DNA of 60,089 bases from Methylobacter sp. (GCA_023229605.1 JALNYY010000010.1:1-60089), one strand, 5' to 3'; positions 36,601 through 45,610 are shown, counted from the first letter of the stretch. Program-made: numbers and translations. Notes: a model not told the origin generated them from the letters alone.

Positions 36601-38242
36601 CGTAGGCTTAATTTCGCCGCCGCCGCATCATGACATTTATTCGATTGAAGATCTGGCGCAGCTGATTCATGACTTGAAAAACGTCAATCCCGAAGCACGG
36701 ATCAGCGTCAAGCTGGTGTCGGAAGTCGGTGTCGGCACAGTTGCCGCGGGCGTTTCCAAAGCCCACGCCGATCACGTCACCATTTCCGGCTATGACGGCG
36801 GCACCGGCGCAAGCCCGATGACTTCCATCAAGCACGCCGGTTTGCCGTGGGAAATCGGCCTTGCCGAAACCCATCAAACTCTGGTGCTGAACAAACTGCG
36901 CGGACGCATCGCCGTTCAAGTCGACGGCGGTTTGCGTACCGGACGCGACGTGATCATCGGCGCATTATTGGGTGCCGACGAATTTGGTTTCGCCACGGCG
37001 CCGTTGATCGTGTCGGGCTGTTTAATGATGCGCAAATGCCATTTAAACACCTGCCCGGTCGGCGTGGCGACACAAGATCCGGAACTGCGCAAGCGTTTTA
37101 CCGGACAACCGGAGCACGTGGTCAATTATTTCTTCATGGTCGCGGAAGATGTCCGTCAATGGATGGCTAAACTGGGCTTCAGAAGCTTTAATGAAATGAT
37201 CGGCCGTTCGGACAAGCTCGACATGCAGCGTTCACTGAACCACTGGAAAACCCAGGGGCTGGATTTCAGCCGGGTTTTCTATAAACCTGAAGTTGACGGC
37301 GCGACCGCTATCTATAACCACGAAAGCCAGGATCACGGCTTGGACCAGGCACTGGACCACACCCTGATTGCGCAAGCCCAGCCCGCGCTGGAAAACGCGC
37401 AGCCGGTGGTCATCAATACGCCTATCCACAATATCAACCGTACCTTCGGCGCAATGTTGTCAGGCGAAGTGGCCAAACGTTACGGCCATAAAGGCTTGCC
37501 TGCCGACACCATTACGATTAATGTCAAAGGCACCGCCGGTCAAAGTTTCGGCGCATTTTTAGCGCAAGGCATCAGCATCGACCTTGAAGGCGAAGGCAAT
37601 GACTATGTAGGCAAAGGCATGAGCGGCGGACGTATCGCCATACGTCAGCCTAAAGACTGCCCTATCAATCCTGCTGAAAACATTATCGTCGGCAACACCG
37701 TGTTGTATGGCGCCATCAGCGGCGAATGTTATTTCAGCGGCGTAGCCGGCGAACGCTTCGCAGTGCGTAATTCGGGCGCTATCGCCGTCATCGAAGGCGT
37801 GGGCGATCATGGCTGCGAATACATGACCGGCGGCGTTGTGGTTGTGCTCGGACAAACCGGCCGTAATTTTGCGGCGGGCATGTCAGGCGGTGTCGCTTAT
37901 GTGCTGGATGAAGAAGGCAACTTTGAAAAGCGTTGCAATATGGCCATGGTGGAGCTCGAACCGATCCCGGAAGAAGACGATACGCTGGAAGTCATCGCAC
38001 ACCAGGGCGGCGACATGGAAACACACGGACGAGTCCACATTATGTCAGATATGACCCGTTATGATGCGCAACGCTTAAAACATTTCATTGAAAATCATAA
38101 GCGTTATACCGGCAGCGCAAGAGCGCAGCACATTTTGGATAATTGGCAGGATTACTTGCCGCGCTTTGTTAAAGTCATGCCGGTCGATTACCGCGAAGCG
38201 CTCAAACAAATTCAGGCAGAACAAGCTACCGCAGCTGCATAA
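33623..38242 (+). CDS. gltB: Glutamate synthase (NADPH) large subunit
   Basis: Transfers the amide of glutamine to 2-oxoglutarate, giving two glutamates. The 1539 residues start with a propeptide of 21 residues before the nucleophilic Cys22 (HDACGVGFI) of the class II amidotransferase domain. The FMN-binding synthase domain lies around 870-1200, the 3Fe-4S cysteines are in CLMMRKCHLNTCPVG near residue 1133, and the C terminus is the GXGXG beta-helix domain (MSGGRIAI, MTGGVVVVLG, MSGGVAYVL). AGAGGT precedes the ATG. gltD follows after 35 bases. Confidence 0.98.
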   Translation: MSQSTLPTRQGLYDPRHEHDACGVGFIVHIKGQKSHEIVRQGLELLKNLTHRGAVGADIYAGDGAGILIQMPDTFLRAECDKLGISLPQAGDYATGMVFLPRDAGNRATCENLLTEIIAREKAVLLGWRDVPVDNRTLGESVKMVEPFVRQIFIGRSADCVDQDAFERKLFVIRKQVENAVRDLKLDHGHSFYVPSLSSRTLVYKGMLLADQVGSFYPELDDPRIDSALALVHQRFSTNTFPTWDLAHPFRMIAHNGEINTLRGNVNGMAARRHSIASKVLGDDMHKLWPLINEEQSDSACFDNALELLVAGGYSLAHAMMLLIPEAWAGNVLMDEKLRAFYEYNAALMEPWDGPAAIAFTDGRQIGATLDRNGLRPARYLVTDDDFVIMASEMGVLEIPQHKIIKKWRLQPGKMLLIDTEQGRIIDDAELKANLASLHPYSEWLTKTQIMLAELPSEVSAMAPDAHTLLDRQQAFGYTREDIEFILKPIAQTGQEPISSMGIDAALAVLSQRSRMLYDYFKQGFAQVTNPAIDPIREELVMSLVSLIGPRPNLLGLDEGGTHMRLEVEQPILTNQDLEKIRRIETRTGGAFKTKTLTLCYPSDLGADGMEAALDKLCLAAKQAVEEGNNILALSDRDMDIAHIAIPALLATSAVHHYLTREGLRTEVGLVVETGEAREVHHFALLAAYGAEAVNPYLAFDTLSELCRDIPELTEYEAHKRYIKAISKGLLKVMSKMGISTYQSYCGAQIFNAIGLAEPFLDRYFTGTTSTVEGVGLAEISEETSRRHQLAFGNAPLYRDALDIGGEYAYRIRGEAHTWTPATISTLQHATRSNSYEKYAEFCRLIDEQNEALLTLRGLMSFKEDAAPVPLDEVESAADIVKRFATGAMSFGSISYEAHTNLAIAMNRIGGKSNTGEGGELPERFKTLPNGDSMRSAIKQVASGRFGVTTEYLVNADDIQIKVSQGAKPGEGGQLPGHKVDAVIARVRHSTRGVGLISPPPHHDIYSIEDLAQLIHDLKNVNPEARISVKLVSEVGVGTVAAGVSKAHADHVTISGYDGGTGASPMTSIKHAGLPWEIGLAETHQTLVLNKLRGRIAVQVDGGLRTGRDVIIGALLGADEFGFATAPLIVSGCLMMRKCHLNTCPVGVATQDPELRKRFTGQPEHVVNYFFMVAEDVRQWMAKLGFRSFNEMIGRSDKLDMQRSLNHWKTQGLDFSRVFYKPEVDGATAIYNHESQDHGLDQALDHTLIAQAQPALENAQPVVINTPIHNINRTFGAMLSGEVAKRYGHKGLPADTITINVKGTAGQSFGAFLAQGISIDLEGEGNDYVGKGMSGGRIAIRQPKDCPINPAENIIVGNTVLYGAISGECYFSGVAGERFAVRNSGAIAVIEGVGDHGCEYMTGGVVVVLGQTGRNFAAGMSGGVAYVLDEEGNFEKRCNMAMVELEPIPEEDDTLEVIAHQGGDMETHGRVHIMSDMTRYDAQRLKHFIENHKRYTGSARAQHILDNWQDYLPRFVKVMPVDYREALKQIQAEQATAAA

Positions 38243-38277
38243 TCGTTGCGACACTATTTAAGTAGAAGGTATTAAAG

Positions 38278-39720
38278 ATGGGTAAACCAACCGGGTTTAT
38301 GGAACTACCACGCACAGAGCGGCATTATGCATCGCCGAGTGACCGTATCCAGCATTATCGCGAATTTACGCTATCCCCCAGCGAAGCCGAAGTGGCTGAG
38401 CAAGGTTCAAGATGCATGGATTGCGGCATCCCTTTTTGCCATAACGGCTGTCCGGTCAATAACATTATCCCGGATTGGAATGACGGGGTTTATCGGGGAG
38501 ATTGGCAGCAGGCGCTGGAAATTTTACACAGCACCAACAATTTTCCTGAGTTTACCGGACGCATCTGCCCTGCCCCCTGCGAAGCGGCCTGCACACTCAA
38601 TTTGCAGGATCAGCCCGTAACCATCAAGTCGATAGAATGCGCGATTATCGACAAAGGCTGGGCGATGGGCTGGGTAAAACCGCAAATTCCCGAAATACGC
38701 ACCGGCAAGCGCGTTGCGGTAATAGGCTCAGGCCCTTCCGGCTTGGCCTGCTCTCAACAGCTGGCGCGCGCCGGGCATGAAGTCACGGTCTATGAAAAGA
38801 ATGACCGCATCGGCGGCTTATTGCGCTACGGCATCCCCGATTTCAAGATGGAAAAGCACTTGATCGACCGTCGCATTGCGCAAATGCAGGCCGAGGGCGT
38901 CAGATTCAGGCCCAACAGCCATATCGGCAAAGACATTTCCGCACAACAACTGCTCGCCGAATACGATGCCGTGGTTTTAGCGGTAGGCTCCGAAAAACCT
39001 CGCGACCTGGAAGTTGCCGGACGCAACGATTACCAAGGCGTTTATTATGCGATGGACTTTTTGCGTCAGCAAAACAAGCGCAACGCGGGCGATGTCATAG
39101 CCGAAGAGGACGCCATTACCGCGACCGATAAGCATGTCGTCGTTATCGGCGGCGGCGATACCGGCTCCGATTGCATAGGCACATCGATCCGTCAAGGCGC
39201 AGCATCCGTGGTGCAGCTTGAAATCCTGCCGCAACCGCCTGAGAAAGAAAACAAACTGCTGACATGGCCGCTGTGGCCCAACAAGTTGCGCACCACGTCT
39301 TCGCATGATGAAGGCATCAAAAAACGTTATTGGAGTGTCAACACCCAAAGTGTTACCGGCAAAGATGGAAAAATAACCCATCTGAATGCGGTAGAAGTGG
39401 AGTGGAAGCAGGAAGGTGGACAATGGAAAATGAGCGAGAAGCCCGACACCGCGTTCACCCTGGAAGCGGATATTGTGTTTTTAGCGATGGGCTTTGTTCA
39501 CCCGGTACACGAAGGCTTGCTGCAGGAACTGGGCGTTGAACTTGAGCGTAACAATATCAAAGCCACCGACAAACAGTATCGCACTTCGGTCGATAAAGTG
39601 TTTGCCGCAGGCGACGGACGACGCGGTCAATCGCTGGTGGTTTGGGCGATACGTGAAGGCAGGCAAGCCGCCAGAGCGGTTGATGAGTTCCTGATGGGAT
39701 CATCGGAACTGCCGAGGTAA
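38278..39720 (+). CDS. gltD: Glutamate synthase (NADPH) small subunit
   Basis: Passes electrons from NADPH through FAD and 4Fe-4S clusters to GltB. The 480 residues have two N-terminal cysteine clusters (CMDCGIPFCHNGCPVNN and GRICPAPCEAACTLN), the FAD motif VAVIGSGPSGLACS near residue 146 and the NADPH motif VVVIGGGDTGSDCIG near residue 285. It forms an operon with gltB and ends in a strong hairpin. Confidence 0.98.
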   Translation: MGKPTGFMELPRTERHYASPSDRIQHYREFTLSPSEAEVAEQGSRCMDCGIPFCHNGCPVNNIIPDWNDGVYRGDWQQALEILHSTNNFPEFTGRICPAPCEAACTLNLQDQPVTIKSIECAIIDKGWAMGWVKPQIPEIRTGKRVAVIGSGPSGLACSQQLARAGHEVTVYEKNDRIGGLLRYGIPDFKMEKHLIDRRIAQMQAEGVRFRPNSHIGKDISAQQLLAEYDAVVLAVGSEKPRDLEVAGRNDYQGVYYAMDFLRQQNKRNAGDVIAEEDAITATDKHVVVIGGGDTGSDCIGTSIRQGAASVVQLEILPQPPEKENKLLTWPLWPNKLRTTSSHDEGIKKRYWSVNTQSVTGKDGKITHLNAVEVEWKQEGGQWKMSEKPDTAFTLEADIVFLAMGFVHPVHEGLLQELGVELERNNIKATDKQYRTSVDKVFAAGDGRRGQSLVVWAIREGRQAARAVDEFLMGSSELPR

Positions 39721-39726
39721 TGACTT

Positions 39727-39761
39727 AGCGCTTTAGCCGCGGGCAACCGCGCTAAAGCGCT
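39727..39761. terminator. Terminator after gltD overlapping a convergent gene end
   Basis: AGCGCTTTAGC and GCTAAAGCGCT (11 pairs) enclose a GC-rich loop, followed on the plus strand by TTGGATTTTGTTTT. The stop codon of the convergent zinc-ribbon gene falls inside the right arm. Confidence 0.75.
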
Positions 39762-39937
39762 TTGGATTTTGTTTTCCCACACCGTTTACATCGATAAACA
39801 GTGATCAATTTACCCTGCTTCACATCAAACTGCTTTTCGTTTAAGACTTCCCATTTATGAAAACCGCTGCGGCATAAGGTATTGCCTTTATGCAGTTCCG
39901 ATGTTTTGGGTCGTTTAAATTGAACTACATTGCCCAT
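39752..39937 (-). CDS. Small zinc-ribbon-like protein
   Basis: 61 residues, basic, with cysteines arranged as a possible metal site: one in NTLCRSGFHKW and a CxxC in YRCKRCGKTKSKAL. The start at 39937 has GGAGGG upstream; a longer reading adds an unlikely hydrophobic tail. The family was not recognised; such proteins are often annotated as conserved hypothetical. It is convergent with gltD and its last codons lie inside the terminator stem. Confidence 0.7.
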   Translation of the reverse strand: MGNVVQFKRPKTSELHKGNTLCRSGFHKWEVLNEKQFDVKQGKLITVYRCKRCGKTKSKAL

Positions 39938-40071
39938 GATTTCCCTCCAAGCGAAACAAGCAAGTCGCCACAAGAAACCGGTGGCATTCAATCGGTGATT
40001 TTAATCGCTCCATGACAGACAACTAAAGCGCATCTCAATCACATCAATGCGCTTATGCCTGACCCGATGCA

Positions 40072-40671
40072 TCACTTTTTGGCGATGGTATTCCAAGCCG
40101 CAAGCCAGGCTTGTGATTGATAATAATCTGCTTTCCTGTCAAGAAATCCAGTCAACACCAGTCGCAGGGTATTATCAATAATGCCGAAGAACTGGGCACA
40201 GCCTAACTGAGGGGTGATATTGCGAATTTCACCCGCTCTGATGCCCGCTTCAATAATCCTGATAATTTTTATGAAGGCTGCGGATTCATGAAGCGGACCC
40301 GCTTCCGGCAAAAACTCATTGAGGTTCAAAATCAATAAGAACCGCATCACGTCGGGCGCTTCATCCGTCAACCTGAATAACAAATCGACGATGCCCCGTA
40401 ATTGTTCCGATGATTTTTCGTTTTTACGCCTTATGTCATCAATGGAGATGTTTAAGCTGTCGAGAATATTCGCATATAACTGCGCAGCTATCATCTGTTT
40501 GGTTTTGAAGTGCTGATGGATTATGCCGATATTTCTTAATCCGGCCGCATCTTTAATATCGAGCAGCGATGTATTGAAATAACCTTTTTCGGCAAACAAC
40601 TTCAATGCCGCCAGCAATATCTCATCCTGCACTTCAGATTGTGTCTGAATTTCTTCTATTTCCTGATCCAT
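40072..40671 (-). CDS. TetR/AcrR family transcriptional regulator
   Basis: 199 residues. The N-terminal helix-turn-helix is clear: ILLAALKLFAEKGYFNTSLLDIKDAAG, then IGIIHQHFKTKQMIAAQLY (residues about 18-66). The recognition helix departs from the usual GVSKGTLYYHF pattern (RNIGIIHQHF). The C-terminal ligand-binding domain resembles the YP/TetR_C-type domains of lipid- or drug-responsive members. No obvious target gene is adjacent, because both neighbours are housekeeping or small. Confidence 0.87.
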   Translation of the reverse strand: MDQEIEEIQTQSEVQDEILLAALKLFAEKGYFNTSLLDIKDAAGLRNIGIIHQHFKTKQMIAAQLYANILDSLNISIDDIRRKNEKSSEQLRGIVDLLFRLTDEAPDVMRFLLILNLNEFLPEAGPLHESAAFIKIIRIIEAGIRAGEIRNITPQLGCAQFFGIIDNTLRLVLTGFLDRKADYYQSQAWLAAWNTIAKK

Positions 40672-40762
40672 GTTCTTCTTTCACAGCTGATTCAATGCGC
40701 TGTATTATGTGTTAATAAAAATCAAAAAGGCCTACACGTTATAAGCTCACAAGTGTAAATAT

Positions 40763-41326
40763 TTATTTTGAGGTCAACACAGCCACTGCTGCGCTTAAGT
40801 AATTGACCATCGACCATAAGGTCAATATGGCCGCAATATATAGCAAGCCGTAGCCGCAGTAATTTATGGGTATCCCCATAAAATCATCACGATATAACAG
40901 CATGCCGATCGCCAGCATTTGCGCGGTGGTTTTCCATTTACCCAACTGGGAAACCTTAACCTTCGCCCGCTGACCAATCTCCGCCATCCATTCCCGTAGC
41001 GATGCAATCGTTATTTCCCTGCCGATAATGACCGCCGCAGGAATAGCCAGATAAGGACTGGCCTGTTGCTGAACGATCAGCACCAAAACCATGGCCACCA
41101 TCAGTTTATCCGCCACGGGGTCTAAAAAAGCCCCGAAAGGCGTTTCCAAACTCATTTTCCTGGCAAGATAGCCGTCCAACCAGTCGGTAAACCCCGCAAT
41201 TACAAAAATCAGCGTGCAGGCAAGATTTGAATATTCCCAAGGCAGATAAAAAACCACGGTTAACAGCGGGATTAACGCAATCCTTAACAGTGTGAGATTT
41301 GTAGGTAAGTTAAATTCAATTGTCAT
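40763..41326 (-). CDS. pgsA: CDP-diacylglycerol-glycerol-3-phosphate phosphatidyltransferase
   Basis: First committed step of phosphatidylglycerol and cardiolipin synthesis, in the inner membrane. The 187-residue protein has four to six hydrophobic segments and the complete CDP-alcohol phosphotransferase signature: DWLDGYLAR, then GAFLDPVADK (residues about 43-72). It overlaps the end of uvrC by 11 bases, the common uvrC-pgsA arrangement. In many relatives tRNA genes follow; none is seen here. Confidence 0.96.
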   Translation of the reverse strand: MTIEFNLPTNLTLLRIALIPLLTVVFYLPWEYSNLACTLIFVIAGFTDWLDGYLARKMSLETPFGAFLDPVADKLMVAMVLVLIVQQQASPYLAIPAAVIIGREITIASLREWMAEIGQRAKVKVSQLGKWKTTAQMLAIGMLLYRDDFMGIPINYCGYGLLYIAAILTLWSMVNYLSAAVAVLTSK

Positions 41327-43157
41327 CTTGATGATGAAATAGTTCGTAAATCCGTTGCGCCAACTGACGGCTTATGCCGTCCACACTGCAAAGCGCATCC
41401 ACTCCAGCCTGTGAAATGCCTTGCAGCCCCCCAAATTGTTTCAATAAAATCTGCCGCCGTTTAGGCCCCAACCCCGGAATAGCTTCCATAGCCGATTGTT
41501 TTTTTGCCTTGCCCCGGCGCTGCCTGTGTCCAGTTATCGCAAACCGGTGCGCCTCATCCCGAATATGCTGGATCAACAACAGGCCGCTAGCGCCCGGCTT
41601 AATATCTATCGGCTGATCCTGCTCCACCAATATCAGCTTTTCCATGCCGGGCTTTCTATCCGGCCCTTTGGAAACGCCGACTATCATAACATTGTTTATG
41701 TCTAATTCCGCCAATGCCTTTTGCGCTTCATGCACTTGGCCTTTACCGCCGTCTATGAACAATATATCCGGCGCGGCATGCTCTCCCTGTTTCAATCGTT
41801 TAAAACGCCTGAACACCGCCTGGTGTATCGCCGCATAGTCATCCCCGCCGGTGATGCCTTCTATATTAAACCGGCGATAAGCCGACTTTACCGGCCCTTC
41901 GCGGTCGAAAACCACACAGGACGCAACCGTCTGGTCCCCCTGGGTATGGCTAATGTCAAAGCATTCCAGGCGTTTCGGCAATTCGTTGCAGCCCAATTCC
42001 TCCTGCAAACTCAGGAACCGCGCATAAAGCCCCTGTTTATCGGACAACTTGCTCAATAATGAATTTTCGGCGTTAGTGCAGGCCATTTGCAACCACTTTA
42101 AACGCTCGCCCCTGACATTGTGGGAAATAGCCACCGCATGTTTCGACTGAGCCGCCAACACTTCCATTAATAACTCGGCCTCTTCCGGCTGATGGCTGAC
42201 GATCAACTCATGAGGCGCTTGTTTATCCAGATAATATTGCGGAATAAACGCCTGGACGATAGCCGCCGGATCGTGCTCATCGCTGATCTTGGGAAAAAAC
42301 ACTTTGTTACCCAGATGCTGCCCGTTGCGGATAAAGAATACCTGCACACAGGCCACTCCGGCTTTGGTCGCGCAGGCGATAATATCGACATCGCCGCGTT
42401 CGCCGTGGACGAAATGTTTTTCCAGCACCGAGCGCAATTTTGCGATTTGATCCCTGAAGCCGGCGGCCTGCTCATATTCAAGATTGGCCGCCGCCTGCTC
42501 CATTTTGACTATCAATTGGTCAATCAACAGGCTGCCCTTGCCTTCCAGAAACAGCACCGTGCTTTCGACATCCTGCGCATAGGCGGCTTTATCGATCAAA
42601 CCGACGCATGGCGCAGTGCAGCGTTCTATCTGGTACTGTAAACAAGGCCTGGAACGGTTGTTATAAACGGAGTCTTCACACTGTCTGACCGGAAAAATCC
42701 GTTGTAGTAATTTGAGGCTTTCCCTAATTGCGCCGATCCCCGGATAAGGGCCGAAATATTTGCCCTTTCGTTTTTTTGCGCCGCGATGCAGGGTGATTTG
42801 CGGAAAATCGTGTTCGCTGGACAGGAATATATAAGGATAGGATTTATCATCCCGCAAGCAGATATTGTAGCGGGGTTTATGGCGCTTGATCTGCTGGCAC
42901 TCCAGCAACAGCGCCTCGCCTTCGGTATGCGTGACCGTGACTTCAATGTTCGCAATCTTGGCGACCATCGTCTGTTGCTTGGCCCCGGCCGTTTGCTTTT
43001 TGAAATAACTGGAAACGCGGTTTTTAAGGTTCTTGGCCTTACCGATATAAATAATCTCGCCCTGGTCATTCAGCATCTTGTAAATGCCGGGACGGGTGGT
43101 CAGGTTTTTTAAGAACGTTTTTACGTCAAAACTGTTTTCTGATAACTCGGGGCTCAC
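41316..43157 (-). CDS. uvrC: UvrABC system protein C
   Basis: Makes both incisions in nucleotide excision repair. The 613 residues contain the GIY-YIG nuclease (PGIYKMLNDQGEIIYIGKAKNLKNRV, about 18-45), a UvrB-binding UVR motif (EQAAANLEYEQAAGFRDQI, about 205-225), the RNase H-like second nuclease (ECFDISHTQGDQTVAS and ILFIDGGKGQ) and two C-terminal helix-hairpin-helix motifs (IPGLGPKRR). Length is standard. Coupled with pgsA. Confidence 0.97.
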   Translation of the reverse strand: MSPELSENSFDVKTFLKNLTTRPGIYKMLNDQGEIIYIGKAKNLKNRVSSYFKKQTAGAKQQTMVAKIANIEVTVTHTEGEALLLECQQIKRHKPRYNICLRDDKSYPYIFLSSEHDFPQITLHRGAKKRKGKYFGPYPGIGAIRESLKLLQRIFPVRQCEDSVYNNRSRPCLQYQIERCTAPCVGLIDKAAYAQDVESTVLFLEGKGSLLIDQLIVKMEQAAANLEYEQAAGFRDQIAKLRSVLEKHFVHGERGDVDIIACATKAGVACVQVFFIRNGQHLGNKVFFPKISDEHDPAAIVQAFIPQYYLDKQAPHELIVSHQPEEAELLMEVLAAQSKHAVAISHNVRGERLKWLQMACTNAENSLLSKLSDKQGLYARFLSLQEELGCNELPKRLECFDISHTQGDQTVASCVVFDREGPVKSAYRRFNIEGITGGDDYAAIHQAVFRRFKRLKQGEHAAPDILFIDGGKGQVHEAQKALAELDINNVMIVGVSKGPDRKPGMEKLILVEQDQPIDIKPGASGLLLIQHIRDEAHRFAITGHRQRRGKAKKQSAMEAIPGLGPKRRQILLKQFGGLQGISQAGVDALCSVDGISRQLAQRIYELFHHQDDN

Positions 43158-43194
43158 ACTTTATCCTGGTAACACACTGCGATTCGAGTGGATT

Positions 43195-44310
43195 TTAACA
43201 GCAACAAGGCCCGTTATCCGCTTTATGCGCCGAGCCTTTGGTTTCCGAGGCCGGTCTTAACGCACCCGGCGCATGGCGCCAGTTTTGCGGCGTTTTTTCC
43301 TGAGCCGGAGCGATACCGATAAACTGGTCGGCATAAGCGGCCCCGGTCAGCAAATTATAACTACGCTCGCACACCGCCATCCGCTGGCCGCGCAAGAAAA
43401 CATGGCCTTCGTCGTCATAAACTTTGGAAAAAGGCCCGCGGTAAATCACTGCATGGCCTTTATCAAGACACGGTTCATCATAGGGCTTTATCGCGGTTAT
43501 GGTCACGGAGCGAAACTCGATGCCTTCAACTACCTGCCAGGGTTGGCCCTCCCATTTATCGAAGCCGACCGCAACAAAACCTGCGGCAATGAAAGCCTGT
43601 AAGAATTCATGCTCCTGCACCGCGCCCGAAATACAGCCGCTCCACAGATGCTGATCGTCTTTTAAATGCTGCGGCACCGGCTCGTCGCAGACTATATCGG
43701 AAATAGCGACGCGCCCGCCCGGCTTGACCACCCGGAATATTTCCCGAATCAACTGCGCCTTGTCGCTGTCATGCACCAGATTCAGCACGCAATTGGATAC
43801 CACCAAATCGACGCTGTTGTCCTTAATCAACGGCTGTTCCCTGCGCTGTTGTTCCTGCCAGGCGCGCAGGGCAATCACATCTTCGGCGCGGCGCACCGGA
43901 TGCTCGGCCAGATGGCGGTTCATGGCGGCCAAATCCAGCGCCAAATCCTGAATTTGCCCTTTGACGAATTCCACCCGATCCGAGCCTAGTTTCTCCGCCA
44001 TTTCCGGTTGGTATTTTCTGGCCAGCGCGAGCATGTCGTCATTCATGTCGACGCCGATGACTTTGCCTGCGCTACCCACCAATTGTGCGGCCATGTAGCA
44101 GATTTTTCCCGAACCCGAGCCTAAGTCCAGCACCACATCGCCGCTTTGCACATAACGGGACGGATCGCCGCAACCGTAGTCCTTGTCGATGATTTCCTGC
44201 GGCAGTAAGGCCAATAACTTGCGGTCGTAATCGACCGGACAGCATAAATCCGCTTGTACCGATTCCGCGCCTTGCGAATAACGCTCTAAAACTCCGGTTT
44301 CTATGGTCAT
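43195..44310 (-). CDS. arsM: Arsenite S-adenosylmethionine methyltransferase
   Basis: Methylates trivalent arsenic. The 371 residues have the SAM-binding motif VLDLGSGSGK (60-69) directly followed by Cys71; Cys174 lies in VVSNCVLNLV and Cys226 in WSGCISGAV. These match in number and position the three arsenic-binding cysteines of well-studied algal ArsM proteins. Extra cysteines occur at 23-24 (DLCCPVDYD) and in a terminal CCC. GGAGGCC precedes the start. It lies next to arsS, and the pair suggests synthesis of arsenosugar precursors rather than volatile methylarsines only. Confidence 0.9.
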   Translation of the reverse strand: MTIETGVLERYSQGAESVQADLCCPVDYDRKLLALLPQEIIDKDYGCGDPSRYVQSGDVVLDLGSGSGKICYMAAQLVGSAGKVIGVDMNDDMLALARKYQPEMAEKLGSDRVEFVKGQIQDLALDLAAMNRHLAEHPVRRAEDVIALRAWQEQQRREQPLIKDNSVDLVVSNCVLNLVHDSDKAQLIREIFRVVKPGGRVAISDIVCDEPVPQHLKDDQHLWSGCISGAVQEHEFLQAFIAAGFVAVGFDKWEGQPWQVVEGIEFRSVTITAIKPYDEPCLDKGHAVIYRGPFSKVYDDEGHVFLRGQRMAVCERSYNLLTGAAYADQFIGIAPAQEKTPQNWRHAPGALRPASETKGSAHKADNGPCCC

Positions 44311-44337
44311 GTGGCCTCCAATAATTGTAGTGATTTT

Positions 44338-44449
44338 AATGGAATACGGATTGGACTGATTAACACTGATAAAACAATGAGCAAGTCAACTTCATTGCTA
44401 CATTTAAATTCGTTTAAATCCGCCTAATCCGCGTCATCCGTGTTCTATT
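44338..44449. repeat. MITE-like repeat, copy 1
   Basis: A 112-base segment whose ends are inverted copies: AATGGAATACGGAT at the left and ATCCGTGTTCTATT at the right (three mismatches). The right half carries a stretch that recurs at 45.66-45.70 kb (TCCGCGTCATCC, GTGTTCTATTT). It lies between arsM and arsS. Confidence 0.6.
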
Positions 44450-44453
44450 TATT

Positions 44454-45404
44454 TTAATTGATTGCGCCGCCGCAACTGCTGCCTTGCCCTGCCGTGCAAC
44501 CGTAACAATGTTGCATGGTGGCAATGGTTTTTCCGACTAATTCCGGCACCTGAGCCAGATGTATTTTTTGATTGCCCCCTAAGGAGAGTTGCAGCATTTG
44601 ATTAAAGTCGCAATCATAGACAAAGCCTTGCCAATCGACGCTCAAGGTGTTTTTACACATGACTTTGTCCAAGTTGGGCGCATGAAAATTATCCTTGAGC
44701 AATTGCAAATATCCGTCAAACCGGCCGGTGCTGAGCAAAACGCTGCCGAATCGTTGCACGGGTAAATTGCTCATCACAAACAACTGATTAAACACGATGC
44801 CGTAATGTTCATGCAAATGTTGTTTGTAAGCTTGTTCCAGCGCTTGCTGTTCCGGCGGCAACGTTGCGCCTTGCGGATTGAAAACCAGGTTTAATTCAAG
44901 TCCGGTATTGACGAGGCCGTAACCCAGCTCGTTCAATCGTTGCAAAGCCTTGATGCTGGCAGTAAACGTGCCTTTGCCGCGCTGTTTGTCGACGTTGTCC
45001 TTAAGATAGCAAGGCAATGATGCAACGATTTCAACCTGGTTTTCGGCCAGAAATCCGGCCATATCCTGATAACCTTTTTCCAGCAAAATGACCAGATTAC
45101 AGCGATCGATGACCTTTGAACCTCGATCTCGCGCCTGTTTTACCAAATAGCGAAAATGCGGATTCATTTCCGGCGCGCCGCCGGTCAAATCCAGAGTATG
45201 AATTTTATGATTGTCGATGAAAGCCAACACCTGCTCAACAGTAGCTTTATCCATCAATTCGGTGCGTTTAGGCCCGGCGTTGACATGGCAATGGGTGCAA
45301 CGCAGGTTGCATAAATAACCCAAATTGACTTGCAGGATTTCCAGTTCGTTACGGCTAATAGCCGGAAAATCAGAGTTTTTTAAATACGGTAGCGAATCGA
45401 TCAC
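44454..45404 (-). CDS. arsS: Arsenosugar biosynthesis radical SAM protein ArsS
   Basis: Radical SAM enzyme thought to attach an adenosyl-derived group to methylated arsenic on the way to arsenosugars. The 316 residues have the CxxxCxxC cluster motif CNLRCTHC at about 32-39, a SAM-binding LDLTGGAPEMNP block and the C-terminal DUF3641 region with more cysteines (MCKNTL, YDCDFNQ, CYGCTAGQGSSCGG) that may hold auxiliary clusters. The start is a GTG with AGGA seven bases upstream. It is framed by two similar repeats, with arsM just downstream on the same strand. Confidence 0.9.
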   Translation of the reverse strand: MIDSLPYLKNSDFPAISRNELEILQVNLGYLCNLRCTHCHVNAGPKRTELMDKATVEQVLAFIDNHKIHTLDLTGGAPEMNPHFRYLVKQARDRGSKVIDRCNLVILLEKGYQDMAGFLAENQVEIVASLPCYLKDNVDKQRGKGTFTASIKALQRLNELGYGLVNTGLELNLVFNPQGATLPPEQQALEQAYKQHLHEHYGIVFNQLFVMSNLPVQRFGSVLLSTGRFDGYLQLLKDNFHAPNLDKVMCKNTLSVDWQGFVYDCDFNQMLQLSLGGNQKIHLAQVPELVGKTIATMQHCYGCTAGQGSSCGGAIN

Positions 45405-45423
45405 ATTAAAATCCTGTTAAAGA

Positions 45424-45562
45424 TTTTCACCACGAACGACTACATGGATGCAGGAGCGCAATTGCCGAGACACGAACATTTTGTCGGCGGGTGTTCAGCC
45501 AAGGCGCGCACGGCACGCCCTACAAAAGCTATAGCTCCTTCTTCGTGTCTTCGCGGTGCATT
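45424..45562. repeat. Interrupted CACGAA-type intergenic repeat
   Basis: The left end TTTTCACCACGAA and right end TTCTTCGTGTCTTCGCGG match the ends of a hairpin repeat like the one near 8.25 kb. Here roughly 95 bases lie between them, including ACAAAAGCTAT, also seen at 58.09 kb. One repeat seems to have been inserted into another. Confidence 0.5.
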
Positions 45563-45610
45563 CATATCAAGTCTTAAATGTAACTACTCAGCATATGCTG
45601 ACTATGATTA

